DNA of 23,070 nucleotides, taken from positions 1-23,070 of the forward strand of contig CAWBCR010000003.1 in NCBI GenBank assembly GCA_963787375.1, read 5' to 3'. The notes under the pieces were generated by a model, which saw nothing but the letters and a program-made list of their open reading frames with translations, had not been told where the DNA came from and did not search any database. Shown here piece after piece: positions 6,492 through 14,238 of this stretch. The position numbers and the translations under genes were made by a program. Position 1 is the stretch's first letter; each line of letters begins with the position of its first letter. This stretch comes from CAWBCR01 sp963787375 (lineage in GTDB: Bacteria > Chloroflexota > Anaerolineae > Aggregatilineales > UBA3940).

Positions 6492-7881
6492 ATGACGGCT
6501 CGGGTCATCACCATTACATCTGGCAAGGGCGGGGTGGGCAAGACGACCGCGACGGCCAACCTGGGCGTGGCCCTTGCCGCGCTGGGTCAGAAGGTCGCCT
6601 GCATCGATGCCGACATCGGCCTCCGCAACCTGGACGTGGTTATGGGGCTTGAAAACCGCATCGTCTACGATATTGTCGACGTGGTCGAAGGGCGGGCCAA
6701 GCTGCGCCAGGCCATGATCAAAGACAAGCGGCTCAAGGAAGACCTGTACCTTATCCCGGCAGCCCAGACACGCGACAAGACCGCTGTCAGCCCCAGCGAC
6801 ATGGTGCGTCTGTGCGACGAGCTGCGGCCCCTGGTGGACTACATCCTGATCGACTCCCCGGCAGGCATCGAGCGCGGGTTCCGCAACGCTGTCGCTCCCG
6901 CCGACGAGGTGATCATCGTTACCAACCCTGAAGTGTCGTCGGTGCGTGACGCCGACCGCATCATCGGGCTGATCGAGGCTGAGCAGAAAGGCCCCGGCAA
7001 GCTGATCGTCAACCGCGTGAAGGCGGAGATGGTCAAGCGCGGCGACATGCTAAGCCCCGAAGATATCATCGACATTCTGTCCATCAAGTTGATCGGGCTG
7101 GTGCCTGAAGACGAAACCATCCTGGTCGCGACCAACCGCGGCATCCCGGCGGCGCTGAACATGGACAATTCCCCGGCAGGCAGGGCATTCCGCAACATCG
7201 CGCGCCGCGTGATGGGCGAAGAGGTGCCCTTTATGCCGCTTGAGGAAGAGTTCGAACTGGTTCCAGCGGCTGTTCAAGGGCCGTGGTGGCAAAGGCAAGA
7301 GCAAGCAGGCCGAGCCCGCCCCACGCAGCGACCACCGGGACGAAGCCAGGAAGCCGGCTCCCGCCGAGCCGGAGGAGCCGGAGCCCGCCCGGCCCGCGGC
7401 CGAGGCCAGGGTCGAGGTTCAGCCGCCGGCTCCTGCGAAGGCGGCCCCCGAGCCGGCACCAGTCGAAGTGAAGACGGCTGCTCCGTCGACAGCGCCTGCG
7501 CCATCGCCCGTGGCTGCGCCCGCGCCATCACCTGTGGCTGCCGCTGCGCCGAAGGCCGCGCCGCCTGCAGCGGACAAGAAACCTTCTGACGACAGCCGTG
7601 GCAGCCTGATCAGGGCCGCCACGCCTGCCACCCCGGCCAAACCACAGGATGACAGCAAGCCTGCGCCCGGCAGCGCCGCTGAGCCGAAGCCTACGCTTAT
7701 CAGGGCCGCCCCCGCTGCTTCCAGCGCGGACACAAAGCCCCCCGCCGAAAAGGCCCCGGCGGCGGCTGACGACAATAAAGACGCGGCGAAGCTGAGCGGC
7801 AGTTCCAAGCCGGACAGCCCTGCGGACGCGGAAGCACGGCCAGGCATCAGGCAGCCTGAGGAGAGGAGAGATGAGGTATGA
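6492..7881 (+). CDS. minD: Septum site-determining ATPase MinD with a long Pro/Ala-rich tail (frameshift near 7250)
   Basis: MinD is the ParA/MinD-family ATPase that binds membrane in its ATP form and recruits MinC. The deviant Walker A (SGKGGVGKTTATANLG, residues 9-24), IDADIGLRNLDVVMG and LIDSPAGIERGF are intact. After EEEFE (about residue 252) the original frame becomes Arg/Gly-rich nonsense. The +1 frame instead gives NWFQRLFKGRGGKGK, an amphipathic basic helix of the kind that anchors MinD. I infer one extra base between 7212 and 7260. The corrected frame continues about 195 residues past the helix as a Pro/Ala/Lys/Asp-rich, probably disordered tail with internal repeats (APSPVAA twice; LIRAATPAT and LIRAAPAAS). 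It ends at 7881, overlapping the minE start as ATGA. MinD proteins normally end within a few residues of the helix, so the tail is unusual. The RBS is GGGAAGGT. Confidence 0.9.
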
Positions 7882-8183
7882 GCAATCTGCTGGGCCGGTT
7901 ATTTGGGGGCGGCAGGGCTTCCAGTAGCTCGGTTGCCAAAGAACGGCTGCAGTTGGTCTTGATCCATGACCGCAGCAATCTCACGCCCGAACAGGTTCAG
8001 TCGATGAAGGACGAGATCCTCGAAGTGATCTCGCGCTACGTGGATTTCGACCGCGAGGCGGTCTCCATCGACCTGACCAACGCCGAGCGCAACAGCATAC
8101 TCATCGCCGAAGTCCCGCTGCTGCCTGTGTCGACTCGTCGCCGCCGACCTTCGACCACCACCGCGTCGCTGGGGGACGCCTGA
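7878..8183 (+). CDS. minE: Cell division topological specificity factor MinE
   Basis: MinE stimulates MinD ATPase and confines the division inhibitor to the poles. The 101-residue protein starts with a short amphipathic membrane-targeting segment (LLGRLFGGG). The MinD-contact region follows (VAKERLQLVLIHDRSNLTPEQ, about residues 21-41), then the dimerisation domain (MKDEILEVISRYVDFDREAVSIDL, with AEVPLLP at the end of the fold). The last 17 residues are basic and Thr/Ser-rich and probably disordered. The ATG overlaps the last codon and stop of the extended minD frame by four bases (ATGA), a sign of translational coupling. It also supports the corrected minD reading. A purine-rich GGAGGAGAGATGAGG precedes the start. 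It ends 14 bp from the convergent LiaF-like gene, with no obvious terminator. Confidence 0.92.
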   Translation: MSNLLGRLFGGGRASSSSVAKERLQLVLIHDRSNLTPEQVQSMKDEILEVISRYVDFDREAVSIDLTNAERNSILIAEVPLLPVSTRRRRPSTTTASLGDA

Positions 8184-8197
8184 CGGCGGGCCATTCG

Positions 8198-8992
8198 CTA
8201 CAGCAGGAAAACGTCTCCGGCGGTTGATTTGATGTGAATCTCGACCTGGGCAGACGCCGAGTCGAAATCGTGTGTGGCATAGCGGCGCTGGCTTAAAGCC
8301 AGCAGCCGCTCGTTTTTTATGCTCAACGTGGAAAGCTCGCCGCGCTCGACCGTGACCCGCGCGCCGACTTCCGGTGGCACCCGCACCTCGATCACGCCAA
8401 ACGCGGAGCGCAGGTCGATCTGCACGTAGCCGCGCGCCGGGCAGGCTATCGCCAGCCGCCCGAACGTCGTCGCTGCGCTCACCTGCTCCATCCGCAGGTC
8501 GACCAGATTGAGCACCAGGTCACCCAGCGAGCTGTGCGCGTGGATGTCCCACAGCACGTTGCCGGCGAGGTCCGCCTGCCAGCGGGCGATATTGGGCCGC
8601 AGGATGCTGCCCTTCAGCCGTAAGTCGGCGACGCCGTCTTCGGCGGTGAAGTGCGGGCGGCCAATCGGCCCATAGCGCGTGGTTGCCACGCGGTCGTTAG
8701 GCCCTACGCCGATCAGCAGGTCGGACAGCCCTGCGCGCACGTCGACGTGCCCGCGCACCACCTGCCCGCGTGCGGTGAACACACGCGGCTCCGGCCCGGC
8801 GACGACCTCGCCACCCAGCAGGATATTAAGCCCGACCAGCGCCAGCCCGCCGCCCATAAGCCCGGCAGCCAGCAGCGTGCTGCGGGCCAGCATCACCAGC
8901 CCTGCGATCAGCAGTCCGAGTCCCAGCCACCACAGCAGCATTTCCACGCGGCGCCGGAGCGGGTTCGTTTTCATCATGAGTCCCGTGTGCAT
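8198..8992 (-). CDS. LiaF-like membrane protein with C-terminal beta-rich domain
   Basis: This 264-residue membrane protein begins with two closely spaced hydrophobic helices (about residues 18-38 and 41-62). A beta-strand-rich domain follows, with repeated short polar strands (LKGSILRPN, GDLVLNL, TFGRLAI, SAFGVIEVRVP, STAGDVFLL). This two-part plan matches the LiaF/DUF2154-type cell-wall-active-antibiotic response proteins and related toast-rack-fold proteins. In LiaF the C-terminal domain takes part in envelope stress sensing. No histidine kinase or LiaR partner lies next to it. The family call rests on domain layout and pattern, so the function is tentative. The start could be 8992 or the ATGs at 8977 and 8974, and none has a strong ribosome site. 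A TATACT lies upstream on this strand (9029-9024), and a terminator (9065-9112) separates it from the ABC operon. Confidence 0.7.
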   Translation of the reverse strand: MHTGLMMKTNPLRRRVEMLLWWLGLGLLIAGLVMLARSTLLAAGLMGGGLALVGLNILLGGEVVAGPEPRVFTARGQVVRGHVDVRAGLSDLLIGVGPNDRVATTRYGPIGRPHFTAEDGVADLRLKGSILRPNIARWQADLAGNVLWDIHAHSSLGDLVLNLVDLRMEQVSAATTFGRLAIACPARGYVQIDLRSAFGVIEVRVPPEVGARVTVERGELSTLSIKNERLLALSQRRYATHDFDSASAQVEIHIKSTAGDVFLL

Positions 8993-9060
8993 CCTGTTCT
9001 GTGTGATCGGGATCGACGCGCCCAGTATAGGCTATTCGGGCCGGGCGGGCCAGCGCCGGA

Positions 9061-9112
9061 TAACAAAAGAGGGGCGGGAGGCGATGCACACCATCGCAGT
9101 GACCCGCCCCTC
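9061..9112 (-). terminator. Strong intrinsic terminator of the ABC/DUF4340 operon
   Basis: On the minus strand a 10-bp GC stem (arms 9103-9112 and 9069-9078) encloses a second 6-bp stem (9092-9097 with 9081-9086, 5-nt loop). It is followed at once by TTTTGTTA (9068-9061). It lies 15 bp beyond the DUF4340 stop and is a textbook rho-independent terminator. Confidence 0.9.
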
Positions 9113-9126
9113 CTGCCACGGTCTTT

Positions 9127-9744
9127 CTATGGCGTTGGCGTCACCTCGGGCGTGGGCTGTACCAGCGGCGGGTCGCTGACGAAGTTCAGCACCTCGTCGA
9201 GCACGTCGTTCGGCACGAGATACACCTCAGTCGTCAGCGTCGGATCCTGCGTCAGCCTAACGTAGTACGCATCGCCGTCGGGGTTCAGCGTGCCGACGTA
9301 GAACAGGTGCGCTTTGTTGTCGTCGGTGGTGAACGTGACGGTGTATTTCGGGTTGTCCAGCCCGTAGGGCGATATCGCCTCGATCTGCGTCAGCACGCGG
9401 ATTGGGCGAACGCTCGGCAGCGAGATCAGGGCCCCGCCGATGCGGCTGCTGTCGGTCGGCAGCGACGCGTCCGCGCCGCTGGGCAGCGTGTCGATGGTCC
9501 ACGTATCGCCGGTATCAGTGTGCGCGGCGAACGTGTCGCCGGTAGTGTTGTCCGTCACGACGATGGCTTTCGCCACGTGGCTGGCGGCATTCGGAAACAG
9601 AACGTCGGGCGGGGCCTCGGTCGGCGTGGCGTTAGCGCCGCTCTCCTGCTGGAGCTTGCCCGACGTCGAGATGCCGATCAGCACGCCCGTCAGCGCCAGA
9701 AACACTACCGCTGCGAGCAGCGTGTTGCGACTGCGCGTGTTCAT
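9127..9744 (-). CDS. DUF4340 domain-containing exported or membrane-anchored protein
   Basis: This 205-residue protein has an N-terminal transmembrane anchor or uncleaved signal (about residues 8-26). A Thr/Pro linker follows, then a DUF4340-type domain with WTIDTLPSGADASLPTDSSRIGGALISLPSVRPIRVL and YGLDNPKYTVTFTTDDNKAHLFYVGTLNPDGDAYYVR (about 80-175). It ends in VQPTPEVTPTP, a Thr/Pro tail seen in several surface proteins here. DUF4340 proteins are commonly encoded next to GldF/GldG-type ABC transporter subunits, and that is the case here: it starts 19 bp after the GldG-like gene with AAGGAG at good spacing. It is the last gene of the operon, ahead of a strong terminator. The molecular role is unknown; a periplasmic or extracytoplasmic accessory of the exporter is the best inference. 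Confidence 0.88.
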   Translation of the reverse strand: MNTRSRNTLLAAVVFLALTGVLIGISTSGKLQQESGANATPTEAPPDVLFPNAASHVAKAIVVTDNTTGDTFAAHTDTGDTWTIDTLPSGADASLPTDSSRIGGALISLPSVRPIRVLTQIEAISPYGLDNPKYTVTFTTDDNKAHLFYVGTLNPDGDAYYVRLTQDPTLTTEVYLVPNDVLDEVLNFVSDPPLVQPTPEVTPTP

Positions 9745-9762
9745 AGCTGCATGCTCCTTCGC

Positions 9763-12279
9763 CTAACGGCGGCGCCGGCGCGAGAACCACATGCCGAGTC
9801 CCCCACCCACGGCGACCAGCGGGATCAGGCAGGCGGTGCTGATGATCACCAGCCCCAGCGAGACGGTGCTAAAGGGCCGGTCAAGCTGTGGCTGTGTGAA
9901 GTCCGGCGGCGGCACGTTGACCGCGTTCTCGCTGGCGGTCAGCCAGTTGGTCGCGTTCAGGAACAGTTCCGCGTTGCCATACGTGTTGCGCTGCAGCGAG
10001 TCATTCGACGCGAAGTCGGCGTCGCCGATGACCACGATCTGCGCCCCTGTGTCGCTGTTCTGCGCGCTTACGCCGATCACCAGCGGTCCGGGGATGTCGT
10101 TGGCGTCAAACTGGAGCACGCCGGAGGCGTTGGGATTGGTCGTCTCGCCCCAGGTTGTCACCTGGTTGTTGACCTCCAGCGTCGTCAGCAGGTTGGTGAC
10201 GGTGATGGGCGAGCCCTGCACGGCAGCGCTCTCGATGCTGCGTGCGATCGGGAAGAACGTCGGGCGCTGCTCCTGCAGCAGCGGCGCGGTGATGGGCGAT
10301 GTCTGGTCATAGCTGTAGATGATCGGAGTAAGCTGGTCGATCTGGCTGTTCAGGTCGACCACCAGGTCGTCATCAACCTTGATCTGCCAGTTCTGTTGTA
10401 GATAGGCCAGCAACTCGTCGGTGGCGTTGTGCCCGGTGATCTCGTGGATGGTCGAGCCGTCGGTCATGTTCCACACAATGACCTTGCCGTCACGGCTGCC
10501 GGTCACCAGCTCCTGCCCATCGGGCGAGATGGCCATATCCCAGATCACGTCGCTGTGGCCCGACAGGACGACGTCCTGATCGGCGGTCGTGGCCCCGGCG
10601 GGCCGGATGTGGATGCTGCCGTCCAGCAGCGCGTAAGCCTCCGTGCCGTCCGGCGCGATGGCGATGCTGCTCAGCCCCACGTCGGGGAAGCGCGGCGACG
10701 TGGTGCCCTGCGCGGTCGCGATGTCGACGATGCCTTCCGAGCCGTCGACGCATGCGGTGTGCAGCGTCTGCCCGTCCGGCGAGAAGACGACACGCAGCAC
10801 CGAGTTGCTGTGTAGCTGCTCGCTGTACACGCTGCTGCCGTCGGAGACTTTCCAGATGTAAACCGGGCCTTCATTGCTACGCCCGCCTGCCGCCGCTACC
10901 AGCGAGCTGTCCGGCGAGAAGGCCAGAGTCAGCAGCGGGGAGGGCACGGCGATAGGCGAGTAACTGGCCGGCTGGTAGGTGGTGGCGTTCCACACGTTGA
11001 GCACCTGGTCCTCGCCGGCGCTGGCGATCCACCTGCCATCCGGCGACCACTCCACGCGGCGGACCAGGCTGGTGGTGCCCTCAAGCTGTGCGAGTTGCTC
11101 GCCGGTTGCGGTGTCCCACACGATGACCTTGCCGTCGCGCCCCGCGGTAACCAGCTTGCTGTCGTCGGGCGAGAATTTCGCGTCGAGCACGTCGCTGGTA
11201 TGGCCGCGCAGCACGATGATCTGGCTCCCGCTGGCAGCGTCCCAGATGCGCGCCGTGCCGTCCGCGCCGGCGCTGGCGATCCATTTGCCATCGCTGCTGA
11301 AGTCGACGCCCAGCACGCCGTTCGACAGCGTGCCGCTGCCGCCGGTGCCGGGGTCGCTCAGGAACAGCAGTTTGCCGCCGTTATCCATGTAGGCCTTGAT
11401 CATGTCGACTTCCGCGCCGGAGAACTGCGCGGTCGGCCCGGCGATGAGCAGCATCGAGGCGTCGTCAGGGATCGCGCCCTGCTCCAGCAGGTTCAGCGGC
11501 TGCACGTTGAAGTTGATGCGCGCCAGTTCGCCCTTGATGCTGGAATAATCGTTGCTGCCAAAACCGTTCATATCGCGCTCGCCGTGCCCGGTGACGGCGT
11601 ACAGCGTGCGCTTCTCGCCCAGCAGCACCTGCACCAGCGCGTTGGTCATCGCGCTTTCCGTCACGGTCGACGCTTCGGCGGTACGGTCGCCCGCCGAGAA
11701 GACCATCACGCCGGCGCGGCTCATCTGAAGTTGCAGCGCTGTTGCCGGGTTGCGGTCGGGGTCTACGAACTGGTAGGTCAGGTGGCCGTTGCTGTAGCGC
11801 TTGTACTGCTGAAGCCAGATCTGTGCCTCGTCCTGCTGGCTGGACATCTGCGCTGTGTAGAAGCCGGTGACCGTCACGTCCTCGGTCATGTTCTGCAGGA
11901 CGTTCTTGCTCGCGTCGGAAAGCTCGTATTTCTTCGATGCGCTGACGTCAATCGGCGCGATATTGGCGTTCTTGATGACGACGTACAGCGCCACGACGAA
12001 GGCAACGAAGAACAGGCTCAGCAGCGCGCTGGTCAGCCCGTATTGGCCTCTGCGCCCGGTGATGGCCTCGATTAGCGACTGCGGATCGACCATGATGAAG
12101 CCCGCCAGCCCCACGATGCCAACTGCCAACGAGATCCAGCTTACCGTCGTGAATGCGTTCTGCGGGGTGACAATGATGGCGATGGCCGTCACCAGCAGCC
12201 CGACGACGCCGATGCCCAGCAGCACCCAGCGCAGGATGTCGCGGTCGATGTGGATGGCGTTCTTTGACCTGTTGTTCAC
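9763..12279 (-). CDS. GldG-like ABC transporter auxiliary subunit with an internal seven-bladed WD40 propeller
   Basis: This 838-residue membrane protein combines two unrelated modules. Three hydrophobic helices (about residues 18-38, 46-64 and 84-104) precede a GldG/ABC_transp_aux domain (PIDVSASKKYELSDASKNVL, YAVTGHGERD, MLLIAGP, GGKLLFLSDPG). At about residue 316 that domain is interrupted by about 300 residues of WD40 repeats. These carry seven FSPDG-type turns and endings such as ARIWD, VIVWD, LNVWN, VYIWK and VIVWN. The GldG domain then resumes (ATDELLAYLQQNWQIKV, DLVVDLNSQ, VIGDADFASN), and a C-terminal helix (about 805-825) with a basic tail closes the protein. The start is set at GTG 12279, which overlaps the permease stop as GTGA and has GAGGAGGT seven bases upstream; a GTG at 12288 lies inside that ribosome site. 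The propeller should sit outside the cytoplasm. Confidence 0.9.
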   Translation of the reverse strand: MNNRSKNAIHIDRDILRWVLLGIGVVGLLVTAIAIIVTPQNAFTTVSWISLAVGIVGLAGFIMVDPQSLIEAITGRRGQYGLTSALLSLFFVAFVVALYVVIKNANIAPIDVSASKKYELSDASKNVLQNMTEDVTVTGFYTAQMSSQQDEAQIWLQQYKRYSNGHLTYQFVDPDRNPATALQLQMSRAGVMVFSAGDRTAEASTVTESAMTNALVQVLLGEKRTLYAVTGHGERDMNGFGSNDYSSIKGELARINFNVQPLNLLEQGAIPDDASMLLIAGPTAQFSGAEVDMIKAYMDNGGKLLFLSDPGTGGSGTLSNGVLGVDFSSDGKWIASAGADGTARIWDAASGSQIIVLRGHTSDVLDAKFSPDDSKLVTAGRDGKVIVWDTATGEQLAQLEGTTSLVRRVEWSPDGRWIASAGEDQVLNVWNATTYQPASYSPIAVPSPLLTLAFSPDSSLVAAAGGRSNEGPVYIWKVSDGSSVYSEQLHSNSVLRVVFSPDGQTLHTACVDGSEGIVDIATAQGTTSPRFPDVGLSSIAIAPDGTEAYALLDGSIHIRPAGATTADQDVVLSGHSDVIWDMAISPDGQELVTGSRDGKVIVWNMTDGSTIHEITGHNATDELLAYLQQNWQIKVDDDLVVDLNSQIDQLTPIIYSYDQTSPITAPLLQEQRPTFFPIARSIESAAVQGSPITVTNLLTTLEVNNQVTTWGETTNPNASGVLQFDANDIPGPLVIGVSAQNSDTGAQIVVIGDADFASNDSLQRNTYGNAELFLNATNWLTASENAVNVPPPDFTQPQLDRPFSTVSLGLVIISTACLIPLVAVGGGLGMWFSRRRRR
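10429..11334 (-). other. WD40 propeller insertion inside the GldG-like gene
   Basis: This segment encodes seven WD40-type blades. The first starts at LGVDFSSDGKWIASAGADGTARIWD and the last ends at VIVWNMTDGSTIHEITGH. Blade six (IAIAPDGTEAYALLDGSIHIRP) is the most degenerate. It sits between the GGKLLFLSDPG strand and the ATDELLAYL helix of the host domain, so the reading frame and both halves of GldG are kept. Confidence 0.85.
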
Positions 12280-13031
12280 GCGCTCCACCTCCTCGTATTA
12301 AGGGCCTGAGTCGCCAGGAACAGGAAGATGACGATCATCCCGATGAAGTAGGCCAGGTCAAGCGGGTCGATCAGCGCCCGACTGATGAGGCTGTTGAAGT
12401 GGCTGGTGATCGAGATCTCTGACATGACGCTGGCAATAGCGGTGTTGTTGACCAACTGGTTGACCGAGTTGGTCAGCCACAGGAAGATCAGCGCGCCCAT
12501 CGTGATCAGAAAGGCGACAAGCTGGTACTGCGACAGCGATGAGGCGAACACACCCAGCGCCAGCGTCGCACCGCCCAGCAGCCACAATCCCAGGTAGCCG
12601 GTGTACACCGTGCCCATTTCAATCGTGCCGTGTGTCTTCAGAATGAATGGGTAGATGATCATGATCGCCACGTACACCGTGAACACCGTCCACACCGCCA
12701 GCCATTTGGCGACGACGATCTCCCAGTCGCGGACTGGGGCGGTGAACAGCAGCTCGTGCGTGCCGGTGCGGATCTCCTCGGAGATGACGCGCATGGTCAG
12801 CGCCGGGGCGACGAAGATCATCAGGAAATACATCGTCGACAGCATCGGGCCGACATCGGGTGGCGAGAAGCCCTGGTTGATGCCAACCAGCAGCAGCGAG
12901 AAGAACCCGCCGGACAGAAACAGCCACACCGCGCCGACCAGATACACCAGCGGCGAAAGGAAGTACAGGTTAAGCTCCTGCTTGTAGATAATCCACAGGC
13001 TGCGGAGCGAGCGGCTAACGGATTGCATCAC
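12276..13031 (-). CDS. ABC-2-type transporter permease (GldF-like)
   Basis: This is the membrane subunit of the ABC exporter, 251 residues with six predicted hydrophobic helices (roughly residues 24-44, 62-82, 108-130, 141-163, 170-190 and 228-245). The segment MRVISEEIRTGTHELLFTAPVRDWEIVVAKW between helices two and three is typical of ABC-2 permeases of the GldF/NosY type and forms the contact with the ATPase. The start is GTG 13031, overlapping the ATPase stop as GTGA; the next codon, ATG (13028), is an alternative start. Its own stop overlaps the start of the GldG-like gene in the same way. These tight overlaps indicate translational coupling of the three subunits. The substrate of GldAFG-type systems outside gliding bacteria is not known, and nothing here identifies it. 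Confidence 0.93.
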   Translation of the reverse strand: MMQSVSRSLRSLWIIYKQELNLYFLSPLVYLVGAVWLFLSGGFFSLLLVGINQGFSPPDVGPMLSTMYFLMIFVAPALTMRVISEEIRTGTHELLFTAPVRDWEIVVAKWLAVWTVFTVYVAIMIIYPFILKTHGTIEMGTVYTGYLGLWLLGGATLALGVFASSLSQYQLVAFLITMGALIFLWLTNSVNQLVNNTAIASVMSEISITSHFNSLISRALIDPLDLAYFIGMIVIFLFLATQALNTRRWSA

Positions 13032-13972
13032 TGAGCCTCCTCTGCCAGGCGAGTGTCGTCGGTGGTAAGCTGCAGGAAGATGTCCTCAAGCGACAGGTCG
13101 AGCGCGTGCAGCTCCAGCAGGTCCCACTGCCTGCCGACCACCGCCGCCGCCACTGCCGGGCGGGCGTCGGCGCCGCGCTCGGAAAAGACCTCGATCCCGC
13201 GCTCCGCCTGTTCGATATTCTTAACGCCGGGCAGCCCGCGCAGCGCCTCGACCACGTCGTTGGGCTCTGCGTTGCCCACCCGCACCAGAAACCGGTTCGA
13301 GCTTTGCAGCCGCGACGAGAGCGCGCTGGGGGCGTCTTCGGCGATGATGTGCCCCCGGTTGATGATCAGCACCCGCGAGCAAAGCTGCTCCACCTCCGGC
13401 AGGATGTGTGTGCTCAGCAGCACGGTGCGATCCTGCCCCACGTGCCGGATTAGGTCACGCACCTCGCGCACCTGCGCGGGGTCGAGGCCGATGGTCGGCT
13501 CGTCGAGGATCAGCACATCCGGCTGGTGGACCAGCGCCTGCGCCAGCCCGACACGCTGCCGCATACCCTTCGACAGGTTGGAGATCAGGCTGTCGGCGCG
13601 GTCGAGCAGGTCGACCATGTCAAGTGTTTCCTCCACCCGGTCGATGCGATCCGGCCCGGCCATTCCGTGCAGGCTGGCCATGTATTCGACATACTGCCAA
13701 ACAGACATTTCCTTGTAGAGCGGAACGGTCTCAGGCATGTAACCCACGTGCCGCTTGGCGTCCAGCGGCTGCTCCACGACATCAAAACCGGCTATCATGG
13801 CGGTGCCCTCGTTGGGCGGCATGTAGCCGGTCAGGATGCGCATGGTTGTGGTCTTGCCTGCCCCGTTTGGGCCGAGGAAACCGACGATCTCGCCGGCTTC
13901 GGCGTGGAAGGAAAGGCTGTCGATGGCTTTGAAGTCCCCGTAGTACTTCGTCAGTCCCTCAACCTGAATCAC
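13028..13972 (-). CDS. ABC transporter ATP-binding protein (GldA-like)
   Basis: This cytoplasmic ATPase of the exporter has 314 residues. Walker A GPNGAGKTT (34-42), the LSKGMRQ signature (about 137), Walker B VLILDEPTIGLDP (about 155-167) and the switch histidine in LLSTHILPE (about 190) are all intact. A C-terminal extension of about 85 residues (SNRFLVRVGNAEPNDVVEALRG and onward) is the usual regulatory tail of ABC-2 exporter ATPases of the CcmA/NatA/GldA group. The start is GTG 13972, with GGGGGAGG a few bases upstream. It is the first gene of a four-gene operon (ATPase, permease, GldG-WD40, DUF4340). A promoter at 14141-14112 and an attenuator-like hairpin lie in the leader. Confidence 0.95.
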   Translation of the reverse strand: MIQVEGLTKYYGDFKAIDSLSFHAEAGEIVGFLGPNGAGKTTTMRILTGYMPPNEGTAMIAGFDVVEQPLDAKRHVGYMPETVPLYKEMSVWQYVEYMASLHGMAGPDRIDRVEETLDMVDLLDRADSLISNLSKGMRQRVGLAQALVHQPDVLILDEPTIGLDPAQVREVRDLIRHVGQDRTVLLSTHILPEVEQLCSRVLIINRGHIIAEDAPSALSSRLQSSNRFLVRVGNAEPNDVVEALRGLPGVKNIEQAERGIEVFSERGADARPAVAAAVVGRQWDLLELHALDLSLEDIFLQLTTDDTRLAEEAQ

Positions 13973-14052
13973 AATTGCCTCCCCCTTGATGGTGCCCGGG
14001 CTGATTCCATCAAAGCTGTGGTTGCACGAAACATCGATACACCCAGGCAGCG

Positions 14053-14100
14053 AAAAAAGCCCCTGTAGCTCGCCGCGTAGGCAGCTACTACGGCGCTTTT
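14053..14100 (-). terminator. Bidirectional terminator-like hairpin in the ABC operon leader
   Basis: An interrupted dyad pairs AAAAGC (14055-14060) with GCTTTT (14095-14100) and GTAGCT (14065-14070) with AGCTAC (14083-14088). On the minus strand it ends in six Ts (14058-14053), shortly after the promoter at 14141-14112. A competing stem CGCCG-c-GTAG with CTAC-ta-CGGCG (14071-14095) would terminate plus-strand transcripts before CTTTTG. The two exclusive folds suggest attenuation, which is inference. Confidence 0.5.
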
Positions 14101-14111
14101 GTGCGCGGGTG

Positions 14112-14141
14112 ATGATACATCCCGCCGATGGGGCTTGTCAA
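14112..14141 (-). promoter_or_regulatory. Sigma-70-type promoter of the ABC operon
   Basis: On the minus strand a perfect TTGACA (14141-14136) is followed after 18 bp by TATCAT (14117-14112), which matches the -10 consensus at five of six positions. The predicted start near 14105 gives a leader of about 133 nt that begins with the terminator-like hairpin. Confidence 0.7.
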
Positions 14142-14238
14142 AAAGGGGCTTACACCGGGTAGTGTGATTCTGCGCGCTGCGGCCCCGGCCCCAACCCGCA
14201 CAGGCGGTAGATCGCCGGGCAGCCGTTGCCTGCCACAC

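Noticed and set aside
7260..7589. Zero-frame C-terminal extension of MinD
   Set aside because: It is Arg/Gly/Ser-rich with no amphipathic helix, while the +1 frame gives the expected membrane helix and the minE overlap.
9307..10401. Long plus-strand frame opposite the DUF4340 and GldG genes (364 codons)
   Set aside because: It is Arg/Gly/His-rich, crosses two genes and a gene boundary on the other strand, and has no domain character.
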